DNA from: Flavilitoribacter nigricans DSM 23189 = NBRC 102662
Lineage (GTDB): Bacteria; Bacteroidota; Bacteroidia; Chitinophagales; Saprospiraceae
Assembly: GCF_002646595.1 (NCBI RefSeq)
Contig: NZ_PDUD01000012.1
Coordinates: 31,034-95,033 of the forward strand
DNA length: 64,000 nt
Direction: 5' to 3'
The notes under the pieces are model-generated. The model searched no databases and was not told the origin of the DNA. It saw only the letters and a program-made list of their open reading frames with translations. Made by a program: the position numbers and the translations under genes. Each line of letters starts with the position of its first letter. Within the stretch, counting starts at the first letter, position 1. Shown here piece by piece: positions 25,822-34,818 of this stretch.

Positions 25822-26442
25822 ATGAATCCAAAAGTTGATCTGTACTTCGAAGAAGGCTGCGGCCGCTGCCCGCTGGGAGGCACCCCGGACTGTAAGGTGC
25901 ACAACTGGACGGAAGAAATGGCGGAGCTAAGGGCCATCATTCTGGACTGCGGCCTCGACGAAGAGGTGAAATGGAGTGTTCCCTGCTACACCTTTCAGGG
26001 TAACAATATTTTAATCCTGAGTGCATTTAAAGAATATTGCTGTATCAGTTTTTTCAAGGGAGCGCTCCTACAGGACGCCCAGGGATTGCTGGACAAACCC
26101 GGAGCAAATACCCAGGCGGCCCGTTTGCTGCGCTTTACGAACCTGGAAGAGGTCAGCGCCCTGAAATCAACCGTGGAAGCCTATATCTACGAGGCCATTG
26201 AAATTGAAAAGGCGGGTTTGCAAGTCAATTTCAAAAAAGAATCGGAACCGATCCCCGAAGAACTGCAGGCGAAACTGGAGGAAGATCCGGTCCTGAAAAC
26301 GGCCTTTGAGGCTTTGACACCGGGTCGGCAACGGGGTTATCTGCTCTATTTCTTGGCCCCCAAGCAATCGAAAACCCGAACCTCCAGAGTGGAAAAATAC
26401 ATTCCTCAGATCCTGGCGGGGAAGGGGATGCATGATCGATGA
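25822..26442 (+). CDS. YdeI/OmpD-associated family protein, copy 2, with Cys insertion
   Basis: 206 aa, clearly paralogous to the protein at 24935-25516 over the full length (same MNPKVD start, CYTFQGNNI, ALTPGRQRGYLLYF and KQSKTRTSR). It differs by an N-terminal insertion of about 15 residues, CGRCPLGGTPDCKVH, which adds a C-x2-C-x8-C-x2-H set that could bind a metal. Likely arose by local duplication; the REPIN-like element now lies between the copies. Confidence 0.88.
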   Translation: MNPKVDLYFEEGCGRCPLGGTPDCKVHNWTEEMAELRAIILDCGLDEEVKWSVPCYTFQGNNILILSAFKEYCCISFFKGALLQDAQGLLDKPGANTQAARLLRFTNLEEVSALKSTVEAYIYEAIEIEKAGLQVNFKKESEPIPEELQAKLEEDPVLKTAFEALTPGRQRGYLLYFLAPKQSKTRTSRVEKYIPQILAGKGMHDR

Positions 26443-26491
26443 TTTGACTATCTGATGATTTGACCATCAGATGATCATTAAACGCAGTCTT

Positions 26492-27052
26492 ATGACGCTT
26501 TATATCAAAAACATGGTGTGTAACCGCTGCCGGACGGTAGTCAGGTCCGAATTCGACAAACTGGGCATCGAGACCCTTTCCGTCGATCTGGGAGAAGTAA
26601 GCACCGCGGCTGATATTCCGGAAGCAGACCTGGAACGACTGCAGCAAAACTTACGGCACCACGGGTTCGAAATCCTGCAGGATCGGGACAAAAAAACCAT
26701 TGAGAAGGTCAGGAATTCGCTCGTCCGGGTAGTTTACGAGGAGGATTATCCCGCCAATCGGAACCTGTCGGATATTCTGGTGCGGGAGATCGGGCAGGAT
26801 TACTCCACCATCAGTAAACTCTTCTCGGAAACGGAAGGCATTACGATCGAAAAGTACCTCATTAACCTGAGGATCGAACGGGTTAAAGAATTACTGATCT
26901 ACGATGAGCTGTCGCTCAGTGAAATTGCTTTTAAGTTAAACTATTCCAGTACCGCCTATCTGAGTAATCAATTCAAAAAGGTCACCGGGCTGAGTCCGTC
27001 ATTCTTTAAAAAGCTCAAGGAAAAGAAACGAAAGCCGATCGATGAGGTCTAG
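26492..27052 (+). CDS. AraC-family regulator with HMA-like N-terminal domain
   Basis: 186 aa from ATG 26492. Residues 1-65 resemble a heavy-metal-associated domain, with NMVC10-N-R-C13 in the place of MxCxxC. Residues about 80-180 are an AraC/XylS double HTH (NLSDILVREIGQDYSTISKLFSETEGITIEKYLI and LSLSEIAFKLNYSSTAYLSNQFKKVTGLSPS). The combination suggests a metal-responsive one-component regulator, probably of copper or a similar thiophilic metal. The next gene encodes another HMA protein. Metal specificity is inference. Confidence 0.87.
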   Translation: MTLYIKNMVCNRCRTVVRSEFDKLGIETLSVDLGEVSTAADIPEADLERLQQNLRHHGFEILQDRDKKTIEKVRNSLVRVVYEEDYPANRNLSDILVREIGQDYSTISKLFSETEGITIEKYLINLRIERVKELLIYDELSLSEIAFKLNYSSTAYLSNQFKKVTGLSPSFFKKLKEKKRKPIDEV

Positions 27053-27120
27053 GAGCACCATTTCCGAAATCTTATAAGCTTTACCCAGAATAGTGTAACA
27101 GCCGGGCCCGCCCGACCCGC

Positions 27121-27128
27121 TATTTTTG
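27121..27128 (+). promoter_or_regulatory. -7 element upstream of the HMA-MauE gene
   Basis: TATTTTTG fits TAnnTTTG; preceded by a GC-rich run with GGGCCC. No clear TTG at -33. It suggests that the HMA-MauE gene has its own promoter, possibly activated by the AraC-type protein. Confidence 0.5.
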
Positions 27129-27158
27129 TGTCATTGTTCATCCAAAAATTCAACGATC

Positions 27159-27881
27159 ATGACACATACTTATCAATTGGAGGGAATGACCTGTGGGAGC
27201 TGCGAAAACAAGGTAAGATCCGCGCTACTACAAATGGAATCCGTCGAATCCGTCGATGTCTCCAAAGAAAACAACAGCGCTACCATCAGCATGGCGAAAC
27301 ATATCCCGCTCGCGAAATTACAGTCCCAGCTTGCCGGTGTAGGCGCTCAATACCGGATAAATGCCCAACAGCACAGCGAAACGGTGGAAACGGCCAGATC
27401 ATGGCTCGCGACCTACAAACCGGTATTACTGATCTTTGTCTACATATTTACGGTAACCGGTCTCATCGAACTGACCTCCGCGGATCTCCAATGGGGAAGA
27501 TGGATGCGGCACTTTATGGCCGGGTTTTTTCTGGTGTTCTCCTTTTTCAAAATGCTCAACCTACAAGGTTTCAAGGACAGCTACCGGATGTACGACGTAA
27601 TCGCCCGGAAGTTTCCCGCCTGGGGATACATCTACGCCTTCACAGAACTGCTGCTGGGCATTGCCTTTCTGGTGAATTTCAACCCCGTGATCACCAATAC
27701 CGTCACCCTTATTGTGATGTCCGTGAGCATCGTTGGCGTGCTGCAAACCGTATTGAACAAAAAAGCGATAAAATGCGCCTGTCTGGGCGATGTATTTAAT
27801 CTGCCGATGAGTACCGTCACCATCATCGAGGATGGTTTGATGATCGCCATGAGTGCGGGCATGCTGGTGCTGGCCATCTAA
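27159..27881 (+). CDS. HMA domain fused to MauE/DoxX-like membrane domain
   Basis: 240 aa from ATG 27159. Residues 1-65 are an HMA domain with GM10-T-C12-G-S-C15; residues 90-240 contain four TM helices of the MauE/DoxX type, including a KCACLG motif before the last helix. Probably an inner-membrane protein handling copper or another soft metal, or thiol redox exchange. It stands 106 bases after the HMA-AraC regulator in the same direction, which supports a regulator-target pair. Confidence 0.87.
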   Translation: MTHTYQLEGMTCGSCENKVRSALLQMESVESVDVSKENNSATISMAKHIPLAKLQSQLAGVGAQYRINAQQHSETVETARSWLATYKPVLLIFVYIFTVTGLIELTSADLQWGRWMRHFMAGFFLVFSFFKMLNLQGFKDSYRMYDVIARKFPAWGYIYAFTELLLGIAFLVNFNPVITNTVTLIVMSVSIVGVLQTVLNKKAIKCACLGDVFNLPMSTVTIIEDGLMIAMSAGMLVLAI

Positions 27882-27933
27882 GGAACCGGGTGATGCGGAC
27901 ATCCACCCGGAAAAGGTGAGTTAACAAAATGGA

Positions 27934-27976
27934 GGGCCCGGGCAGGTGCGTTTGCACAACGATCCTGTCCGGGCCC
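27934..27976. terminator. Strong hairpin between convergent genes
   Basis: GGGCCCGGGCAGG (27934-27946)/CCTGTCCGGGCCC (27964-27976), a 13-bp stem with one G-U pair and a 17-base loop, placed between the stops of the HMA-MauE gene and the molybdopterin subunit gene. No long T-run follows on either strand, so it may be a transcript-end stabiliser rather than a classical intrinsic terminator. Confidence 0.6.
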
Positions 27977-27987
27977 TTGCTGTGCTC

Positions 27988-30195
27988 CTACCCCAGTACA
28001 TCCTGATCACTGACAAAGGGCTGGCTGTAGAGGCGTTCGCCCGTGGCGCGGGCCAGGGCATTGGCCAGAGCCGCCGCTACGGGTGGCAGGGAGGGCTCTC
28101 CCAGACCGGTCGGATCGATCCCGTTGTCTACGAAAAAGACCTCGATCGCTTTTGGTGCCTCCGAGTGCCGGATCAGGCGGTAGGTGTCAAAATTACTTTG
28201 TTCGGGACGGCCCTCACGGAAGCTCATTCTGCCGTACAGGGCGTGACCGATACCATCCACGATACCGCCTTCGATCTGGTTGAGTGCCCCTTCCGGATTG
28301 ACCACGATGCCGCAGTCGACAGCGCACCAGACCTTTTCGATACTGGGTTTATTACCGTTCATAACCACATCCACCACCTGGGCCACGTAGGAATTGTGGC
28401 AGAAATACGCCGAGACCCCGCGGTGTACACCGGCTTTTTCCGATCCCCATCCGGCCTTTTCCTTGACCAGTTTCAATACGCCGGCGTAGCGTTCGGGATC
28501 GTAGTCGTTCTTTTCGCCGACGGGATCGCTGCTGGCCCGTTCGAAGAGCTCCAGCCGGAAGTCGATGGGGTCCTTACCCGCGGCTTCGGCTACTTCGTCT
28601 AAAAAGGATTGCTCGGCGAAGGCGATGAAATTGGAACGCGGAGCCCGCCAGGCGCCGGAAGTAATGTTGGATTCCAGGCTATTGTTTTCCGCCAGATAAT
28701 TATCCACCGTACCCGCCGGATAACGATTGGAGAATACCGGACTTTCGTGCGCGCCGGTGCCTTTTACGTGAAAGCCAATGAGTTTATTATCCGCATCCAG
28801 CGCCGCCCGGTAAGTCACCTTATAGGAAGGGCGGTAAGTCCCCTGGGTCATATCATCCGCCCGGGAATAGATCAGTTTTACCGGAGCGTTCACCTGCTGG
28901 GAGATCAGGGCCGCTTCCACCCCAAAGTGTCCGTACAAACGGCGACCGAATCCGCCGCCCATGCGGGTCATCATCACGGATACATTCTCTTCGGGAATAT
29001 TAAGACGGACCGATACCATATTCTGCAGGGCAGCCGGCGTTTGTACCGGCCCGGCGAGTTCGGCCCGATCTGCGGTCACGTGGGCGAAGAAGTTCATCGG
29101 CTCCATCGTGTTGTGGGCCAGAAACGGGCCGCTATAGGTGCGTTCGATCACCTGCGCTGCATTGCGAAAAGCCGCCTCCGGGTCGCCATCTTTGCGGGAA
29201 GGCTCTTCCACACCAGTTGCCAGCAATTTATCGAGTTCATTATTGATCAGATCCGTCGTCTCACCCGGCGTATCTACCTCCCATTCCAGTTCGAGGGCTT
29301 CCTTCGCTTTCATCACTTCCCAGGTCGATCTGCCCACGACGGCCACCAGATCCGAAAAGGCGAGATTATTCAATCGCCGGTGTTCCATACCTTCCGGTTT
29401 GGTCTCGATCTTAAAGACATCGACAATACCCGGCATGGCTTTAGCCGCTTCGATGTTCATGGATCTCAGTTTCATACCGAAAGCCGGGGCGTGTTGGGCC
29501 ATGGCGATCAGCATGCCTTCTTTTTCGTAATCCAGACCGAAGAGCGGCGCGCCCGTGGCAATCTTCCGGCCGTCCACGTTTTTGGTCGGCACACCGATGA
29601 TCTTAAAATCCTGGGGTGCTTTCAATTCGATCTCCTCCGGCACTTCAATTCCCGCTGCGGCCGAGGCCACCTCCCCGTACCCGATCGACCGGCCACTGGC
29701 TTCGTGCAGGATCCGGCCGGACGCGGTCGTCAGTTCAGACAGCGGGACTTCCCACTGTTGGGCCGCCGCTTCCAGCAACATGCGCCGGGCGGTAGCGCCG
29801 GCCATACGCAGGCTTTTCCACCCCTGGCGGATAGACTGGCTGCCTCCGGCCACCTGCCGCGAAAAGTTTTCCGTATCCAATCCGGCCTGTTCCACCACCA
29901 CATCCTTCCAGTCGACGTCCAGTTCCTCGGCCACGATCATCGGCATGGCCGTCTTCACGTTCTGGCCGATCTCAGGATTAGGCGACATAATGGTCACGAT
30001 GCCATTGTCTCCGATCTTCAGGAATCCGTTGATATCGAACCATTCTTCCGGCATGGTCATGGTCTCCGCCGCGGTGGCGTCAGCTTCGGGTTTACAGCCG
30101 GCCAGCCAGCTGAAACCCAGTACCATGCCGCCGCCGGCGAGGGTTGAAACTTTGAGAAAGGATCTTCGGTTGTGATTTGTTTTTAAGACCGTCAT
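27988..30195 (-). CDS. Xanthine dehydrogenase-family molybdopterin subunit (IorB-like), Tat-exported
   Basis: 735 aa. Tat signal NRRSFLKV with a following LAGC that could also be lipidated. Motifs of the large Mo subunit of aldehyde/isoquinoline oxidoreductases are present: GVPTKNVDGRKIATG, GGGFGRRLYGHFGVEAALIS, SGAWRAPRSNFIAFAEQSFLDEVA, IEGGIVDGIGHALYG and a terminal GLGEPSLPPVAAALANA with the expected catalytic Glu. It is a periplasmic oxidoreductase of N-heterocycles or aldehydes. The [2Fe-2S] subunit that normally pairs with it is not adjacent in this window. Confidence 0.92.
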   Translation of the reverse strand: MTVLKTNHNRRSFLKVSTLAGGGMVLGFSWLAGCKPEADATAAETMTMPEEWFDINGFLKIGDNGIVTIMSPNPEIGQNVKTAMPMIVAEELDVDWKDVVVEQAGLDTENFSRQVAGGSQSIRQGWKSLRMAGATARRMLLEAAAQQWEVPLSELTTASGRILHEASGRSIGYGEVASAAAGIEVPEEIELKAPQDFKIIGVPTKNVDGRKIATGAPLFGLDYEKEGMLIAMAQHAPAFGMKLRSMNIEAAKAMPGIVDVFKIETKPEGMEHRRLNNLAFSDLVAVVGRSTWEVMKAKEALELEWEVDTPGETTDLINNELDKLLATGVEEPSRKDGDPEAAFRNAAQVIERTYSGPFLAHNTMEPMNFFAHVTADRAELAGPVQTPAALQNMVSVRLNIPEENVSVMMTRMGGGFGRRLYGHFGVEAALISQQVNAPVKLIYSRADDMTQGTYRPSYKVTYRAALDADNKLIGFHVKGTGAHESPVFSNRYPAGTVDNYLAENNSLESNITSGAWRAPRSNFIAFAEQSFLDEVAEAAGKDPIDFRLELFERASSDPVGEKNDYDPERYAGVLKLVKEKAGWGSEKAGVHRGVSAYFCHNSYVAQVVDVVMNGNKPSIEKVWCAVDCGIVVNPEGALNQIEGGIVDGIGHALYGRMSFREGRPEQSNFDTYRLIRHSEAPKAIEVFFVDNGIDPTGLGEPSLPPVAAALANALARATGERLYSQPFVSDQDVLG

Positions 30196-30521
30196 GATGT
30201 TTTTTTAAGGATGAAGGGAAATTGGGATGTTGGAATGTGCACGTTTGGGAATTGAGATTTTGGAAGGGGTTTGTGCGAACGCCTTTCAAATTACGGAAGT
30301 CTCGGAAATTAACCAAATGGAGCGGGAGAAACAAAAGGTGCAGCGAGGTACCGATCGGTTGCCGAAAATCGGCACGGTATCCCGCTACACCAGGAAATGC
30401 TGACGAATGATTGCCCTTTCCGGAGTACTTACCGGGAAAAGGCGCTTTTTTCTTTACGAGTAGTTTGGCCCTGATACGCTTGTGACGGACCGATTACCAA
30501 ACCACTTCGGTCGGTATGAAT
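30196..30521. other. Intergenic region with word repeat and REP-like hairpin
   Basis: No gene. At 30215-30262 it has G/T-rich words (GGGATGTTGGAATGTGCACG) of the dispersed family. At 30342-30386 lies an imperfect palindrome AGCGAGGTACCG/CGGTATCCCGCT with an inner stem GCCGA-AAA-TCGGC. Confidence 0.5.
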
Positions 30522-31715
30522 TTACCGGATGAAAGGATCGCTGAAGCGTTCGGCGTACATCAGATCCTCGTCCGTCAAAGTGTGCAAAAAACTAACGAGC
30601 GCCTCCTTTTCTTCCCGACTGAAGTTCAGCCGCTTCGGTTGCTCCGGATCTTCCGGATACCGGAACCGTACGTCCAGCGTAGGCTGCATTTCGATGCCGG
30701 TGCTGTAGTGCTCGATCACCTCCTCCAGCGTGGCAAAGCGACCGTCGTGCATATAGGGCGCCGTAATCGCGATATTTCGGAGAAAAGGCACTTTAAATTT
30801 TCCGGCTTCAATGGGCAGTCCGGAAATGCCTCCCACGCCGAGATCCCCGTTGAGCAGCGGCAAGCCATTATTCGCAATCCGTTCCTCTGCGGTAACCATA
30901 TCGCTACCGTGACAGGAAGCACAGTGGGTCATGAACAGACTTTTTCCGAGGTTTTCCTGCGCACTGAAATGACGAAAATCGGGAAACGGGATCCGCTGCC
31001 GGTTGATCCCCGTATCAAATCGGGAATTGTGCGACACCAGCGAATTGACGAAGGCCTCCAGCGCCTCCAGGATCTCCTCCTCCTGCACGTCCGCTGAGCC
31101 GTAGGCTTTGCGGAACAACACCTGGTAATAATCCACCCGGCCCAGCTTTTGCGCAAGCACGTCCAGGGGCATGCCCATCTCGATCTCATCCTCAATGGTT
31201 TGCCGGCTTTGTTCTCTGAGATCCAGCGCCCGTTCGTCCCAGAAAAAGCCGGCGACCGGTTCGGTTGCATCGGTATCTCCGGGGGATTTTGTACCGTAGG
31301 AAGAGGAAAAATTGGCCGTTGCCCCCAGCGCCAGGGTATTGCGTTTGGTGAGTTCACCCCCAAAACCCCGGCTGTGGGCTACATTATCGGCAAAGGCAAA
31401 TTCCTGCTTGTGGCAGGAAGCACAGGCAACGGCGTCATTGCGCGAAAGCCGGGCGTCATAAAACAGGACCCGCCCGAGCAGGGCTTTCGCGTCGCTTATT
31501 TCCGGAGGCATCATCCCGTTGAATTCCATATGCGGCGCCAATTCTACCTGATAGCTGATCAGGTGATTGGGTAAATGGAGGCTGCGCTCGAGGGTGGCGT
31601 ACTCTTCCGGCGTGTACCAGTTGGGGGTGATATCTCCTTCATTCCGGGTGCAGGAAAAAAGCAGGAACCAACAGGCGATGAACGTCAAGGCAATGGTTTG
31701 GATCTTGGGTATCAT
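30522..31715 (-). CDS. Di-haem cytochrome c peroxidase family lipoprotein
   Basis: 397 aa. SPII signal ending in LLFSC. Two CxxCH haem sites: CASCHKQEFAF (N-domain) and CASCHGSDM (C-domain), in the MauG/CCP arrangement, with LGRVLFYDARLSRND, PFLRNIAITAPYMHDGRFATLEEV and a C-terminal FSREEKEALVSFLHTLTDE. It reduces hydrogen peroxide in the periplasm or acts in MauG-like oxidations. It lies 326 bases upstream of the Mo-subunit gene on the same strand; joint electron transfer is possible but not shown. Confidence 0.93.
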   Translation of the reverse strand: MIPKIQTIALTFIACWFLLFSCTRNEGDITPNWYTPEEYATLERSLHLPNHLISYQVELAPHMEFNGMMPPEISDAKALLGRVLFYDARLSRNDAVACASCHKQEFAFADNVAHSRGFGGELTKRNTLALGATANFSSSYGTKSPGDTDATEPVAGFFWDERALDLREQSRQTIEDEIEMGMPLDVLAQKLGRVDYYQVLFRKAYGSADVQEEEILEALEAFVNSLVSHNSRFDTGINRQRIPFPDFRHFSAQENLGKSLFMTHCASCHGSDMVTAEERIANNGLPLLNGDLGVGGISGLPIEAGKFKVPFLRNIAITAPYMHDGRFATLEEVIEHYSTGIEMQPTLDVRFRYPEDPEQPKRLNFSREEKEALVSFLHTLTDEDLMYAERFSDPFIR

Positions 31716-31782
31716 TGGGAATGGTTTTGTTTTCTTAGCCTAGACTCGGGGAAATGGGATTTTGGTTGCCTGCTCTTTTTTT

Positions 31783-31862
31783 AAAGTGCTAAGGTGGAGG
31801 GTGCTAATGTGTGAATGTTTTACGCACGACAACACCTCAACACATTTCCACCTTAGCACTTT
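31783..31862. repeat. Perfect 16-bp inverted repeat within word-repeat region
   Basis: AAAGTGCTAAGGTGGA (31783-31798) and its exact reverse complement at 31847-31862, loop 48 bases, made of words shared with other intergenic repeats (GTGCTAATGTGTGAATG, CAACACATTTCCACC). It lies in the 330-base gap between the peroxidase and GH28 genes, where nothing else is seen. Confidence 0.85.
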
Positions 31863-32047
31863 GATCAGTATGGCTTTATTTTAGACTTCATCAACATTTT
31901 TATTTAATTTGAACAATTGCCCGGAGAATGCCGGATTAATGGCTTTAGAGCAGGTATTTGGCCTTCTGGAGGCGTGTTTGCCGGGCCGTAGACGAGAAAG
32001 CATCATTGTAGATCTAATGAAAATAGTACATGACTGATACGTTTAAA

Positions 32048-33979
32048 ATGAACTGGATTGCCGGCACTTTGCTGCTGGCTATAATTGCCATTGGAACTTC
32101 CTGCCAGGAATCGAAAGCGGTGGACCAGCAGGATGACCTCTCCGTTACTTCAACTGAAGAGAAAAGCGAACTAGTCCGGCAAATGGAAGGTATATTCTAC
32201 GCCGAAGGCTTTGCATCAATTCCAGATAAAAGCTTTGATGCCGCCGATTACGGCGCGGTGGGTGATGGGAAAACGCTCAATACCCAGGCCATTCAACAGG
32301 CTATCGATGCCGCTGCGGAGGCCGGTGGAGGTAAAGTGATCTTCCCCGCGGGGACCTATGTTTCCGGGGCCTTGTTCCTGAAATCCAATGTCGAACTGCA
32401 TCTGGCCGAGGATGTCGTGATCCAGGCCATTCAGGATGACGCCCATTTTCCCGACAAGTGGACCCGCGTGGCCGGCATTGAAATGGACTGGCCCGCCGCC
32501 CTGGTCAACATTTACGAGCAGGAGAACGTCCGCATTAGCGGCAAGGGGGTCATTGACGGCAACGGCAAATACTGGTGGGATAAATTCTGGGGAGATCCTC
32601 CCCGCAGTGGCGGCATGTGGGTCGACTATACCGAAAGGGATATCCGGTGGGCCGTCGACTATGATTGTAAACGGGTACGTCCGGTAGTGGTGTACAAATC
32701 GAAGGAAGTAGTGCTGGAAGATTTTACGGTGAAGCGAGCCGGCTTCTGGACCATCAGTCTCACCTTCTCCAATCAGGTTTACGTGAACGGCGTAACGATC
32801 CGGAACAATATCGGCGGCTTCGGTCCGAGTTCGGATGGGATCAACACCGATTCCTCAAAAGATATCCTGGTGGAAAATTGCGATATCGACTGTAATGACG
32901 ATAATCTTTGCATCAAAGCCGGTCGGGATTCCGACGGACTGCGCGTTAATCGCCCAGCCGAAAACATTGTCTACCGGAACTGCATTACCCGCTCCGGGCA
33001 CGGATTATTCACCATCGGCAGTGAAACCTCCGGCGGCATGCGCAACGTGGAAGTGTACGGGCTGGAAGCACAGGGAACCAATACCGGCATCCGGTTCAAA
33101 TCCGCGAAAGTGCGGGGTGGACTGATCGAAAATATTTCCTTTCACGATATCAAAATGACCGATGTTGCCCGTCCTTTCCAGTTCGAGCTCAACTGGTATC
33201 CGGAATACAGCTATCCTACCATTCCCGACAAGGAGCTTAAAGACGGGATACCGCGCCACTGGAAAGTAATGACCACTCCGGTAGAGCCGCCGGAGAAAGG
33301 CATCCCGGAATTTCGGAATATTCAGTTGAAGAACATCACCGTAGAGGGAGCAGAACGCGGTTTCTACGCCAATGCGTTTATCGAAAAACCCATCCACGAT
33401 CTGCACTGGGAAAACATCACCATCGAAGCCAAGGAAGGCGGCAGCCTGAACGGTGCGGCCAACTGGACGATGGAAAATGTGGTATTGAAAACGAACAACG
33501 ACGAGTTTATCCAGATGACCAATACCGAGTCGATCGAACTGCCGGAATGGATCCCGGCCTCCGGGAAAAGCGCTGAGGCCAAAGCGCCCGTGGCGGAACA
33601 AATTACCCGGCTGACGGCCGCGACGACCTCCACCGTACTGATCCCGGTCAATCCGGCCAGTCAGTCTTTGATCCAGGCGAACGACACCACTACTTTTTCC
33701 GAGAACATGGAGGTCTACATTCTAAAAGATGAGGCCCAGCAGATCCAGTATTACGAACCCCTGGGCGATGGCTTTTACTTTTCTCCGGTGACTATTAGTC
33801 AGCAGGGGGGCAGCATCAGTGTGAAGGGCGAAAGGAAACACGGGTGGACTTTCCGTATCCGTACGGCCGATCCCCCGAAAACGGTAAATGGTGCGGACGA
33901 ATGGGCCTACGATGCGCAGGAAAAACTTCTCGTCGTGCAAAAAACGGGTATGCAATTTGAAATCGTGATGAGCGACTAG
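32048..33979 (+). CDS. GH28 polygalacturonase-like lipoprotein
   Basis: 643 aa from ATG 32048 (another in-frame ATG at 32030). SPII signal ends in IGTSC. The right-handed beta-helix domain (about 60-480) begins with FDAADYGAVGDGKTLNTQAIQQAID and has the GH28 catalytic set: SDGINTDSSKD, CNDDNLCIKAG, SGHGLFTIGSE and IRFKSA. Residues 490-643 form an extra C-terminal region without helix repeats, probably a beta-sandwich. It hydrolyses galacturonan-type or related polysaccharides. It stands alone, without SusC/SusD neighbours. Confidence 0.92.
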   Translation: MNWIAGTLLLAIIAIGTSCQESKAVDQQDDLSVTSTEEKSELVRQMEGIFYAEGFASIPDKSFDAADYGAVGDGKTLNTQAIQQAIDAAAEAGGGKVIFPAGTYVSGALFLKSNVELHLAEDVVIQAIQDDAHFPDKWTRVAGIEMDWPAALVNIYEQENVRISGKGVIDGNGKYWWDKFWGDPPRSGGMWVDYTERDIRWAVDYDCKRVRPVVVYKSKEVVLEDFTVKRAGFWTISLTFSNQVYVNGVTIRNNIGGFGPSSDGINTDSSKDILVENCDIDCNDDNLCIKAGRDSDGLRVNRPAENIVYRNCITRSGHGLFTIGSETSGGMRNVEVYGLEAQGTNTGIRFKSAKVRGGLIENISFHDIKMTDVARPFQFELNWYPEYSYPTIPDKELKDGIPRHWKVMTTPVEPPEKGIPEFRNIQLKNITVEGAERGFYANAFIEKPIHDLHWENITIEAKEGGSLNGAANWTMENVVLKTNNDEFIQMTNTESIELPEWIPASGKSAEAKAPVAEQITRLTAATTSTVLIPVNPASQSLIQANDTTTFSENMEVYILKDEAQQIQYYEPLGDGFYFSPVTISQQGGSISVKGERKHGWTFRIRTADPPKTVNGADEWAYDAQEKLLVVQKTGMQFEIVMSD

Positions 33980-34111
33980 ATCCAATGCGCAGGGGAAGAT
34001 TTTAATCGCCACCACGGATGCGGGAAATACGCTGGAAATAGTCAGGAACATCGGGGAAAGATCAACCCTGCCACTCCGGGCAATAGTGTTTAACGATTGA
34101 ACTACCTGCTT

Positions 34112-34768
34112 ATGACTAACATTTTGATCGTTGATGACCACCAAATGTTTGTAGATGGGTTATCCGATATTCTGGCCCAGGAGCAAGAACTTCGGATCGC
34201 AGGCATTTGCACAACGGGTAAAACCATTCACCGTCAACTTGCGGAAAAGCAGATAGATCTCGTGCTGCTCGACCTCCAGATCGGATCGGTGAACGGGCTG
34301 GATATCTGTACCTTCATCAAGGAAAACCACCCTGACGTCAGCGTCCTGATCTTATCCATGTTCGGCGAGGGCAGTGTGATTACCAAAGCAGCCCAGCGGG
34401 GTGTGGACGGCTATATCCTGAAAAATTCCGGGAAGGAAGAATTACTGAGAGCCATTCATATGATCCGAAATGGCCAGGAGTATTTCAGTCGGGAAGTAAG
34501 CCGGATCATGCTGACCAGTTTGCGGGGAAATACTTCCGGCAACTCTCCGGGCTCCGGTTTCCAGCCACCCCGGCTGTCCAAGCGCGAAAAACAGGTATTG
34601 CACCTCATCGCGAACGAGCACACTACCGCCGAGATCGCCGATCAACTGCACATCAGTGAAAAAACGGTAGAATCCCACCGCAGCAATTTGTTCGTAAAAC
34701 TGGATGTACGCAATGTCGCCGGACTGGTGCGGAAGGCCATGGAATGGAACCTTCTGAACGGGGAATAA
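34112..34768 (+). CDS. NarL/FixJ-type response regulator
   Basis: 218 aa from ATG 34112. Receiver residues 1-120 with DDH (acidic pocket), phosphoacceptor D54 in VLLDLQIG, and the Lys of ILKNSG. LuxR-type HTH residues 150-215 (LSKREKQVLHLIANEHTTAEIADQLHISEKTVESHRSNLFVKL). It binds DNA as a phosphorylation-dependent dimer. Its cognate kinase follows 50 bases downstream. Confidence 0.95.
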   Translation: MTNILIVDDHQMFVDGLSDILAQEQELRIAGICTTGKTIHRQLAEKQIDLVLLDLQIGSVNGLDICTFIKENHPDVSVLILSMFGEGSVITKAAQRGVDGYILKNSGKEELLRAIHMIRNGQEYFSREVSRIMLTSLRGNTSGNSPGSGFQPPRLSKREKQVLHLIANEHTTAEIADQLHISEKTVESHRSNLFVKLDVRNVAGLVRKAMEWNLLNGE

Positions 34769-34818
34769 TCCGGGTATACCCTGTGGGAATTTCAAAAAAA
34801 TGTGATGAAATTACGCGT

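Noticed and set aside
28609..30147. 512-codon ORF antisense to the molybdopterin subunit
   Set aside because: Complement of a clearly recognised gene; no domain seen.
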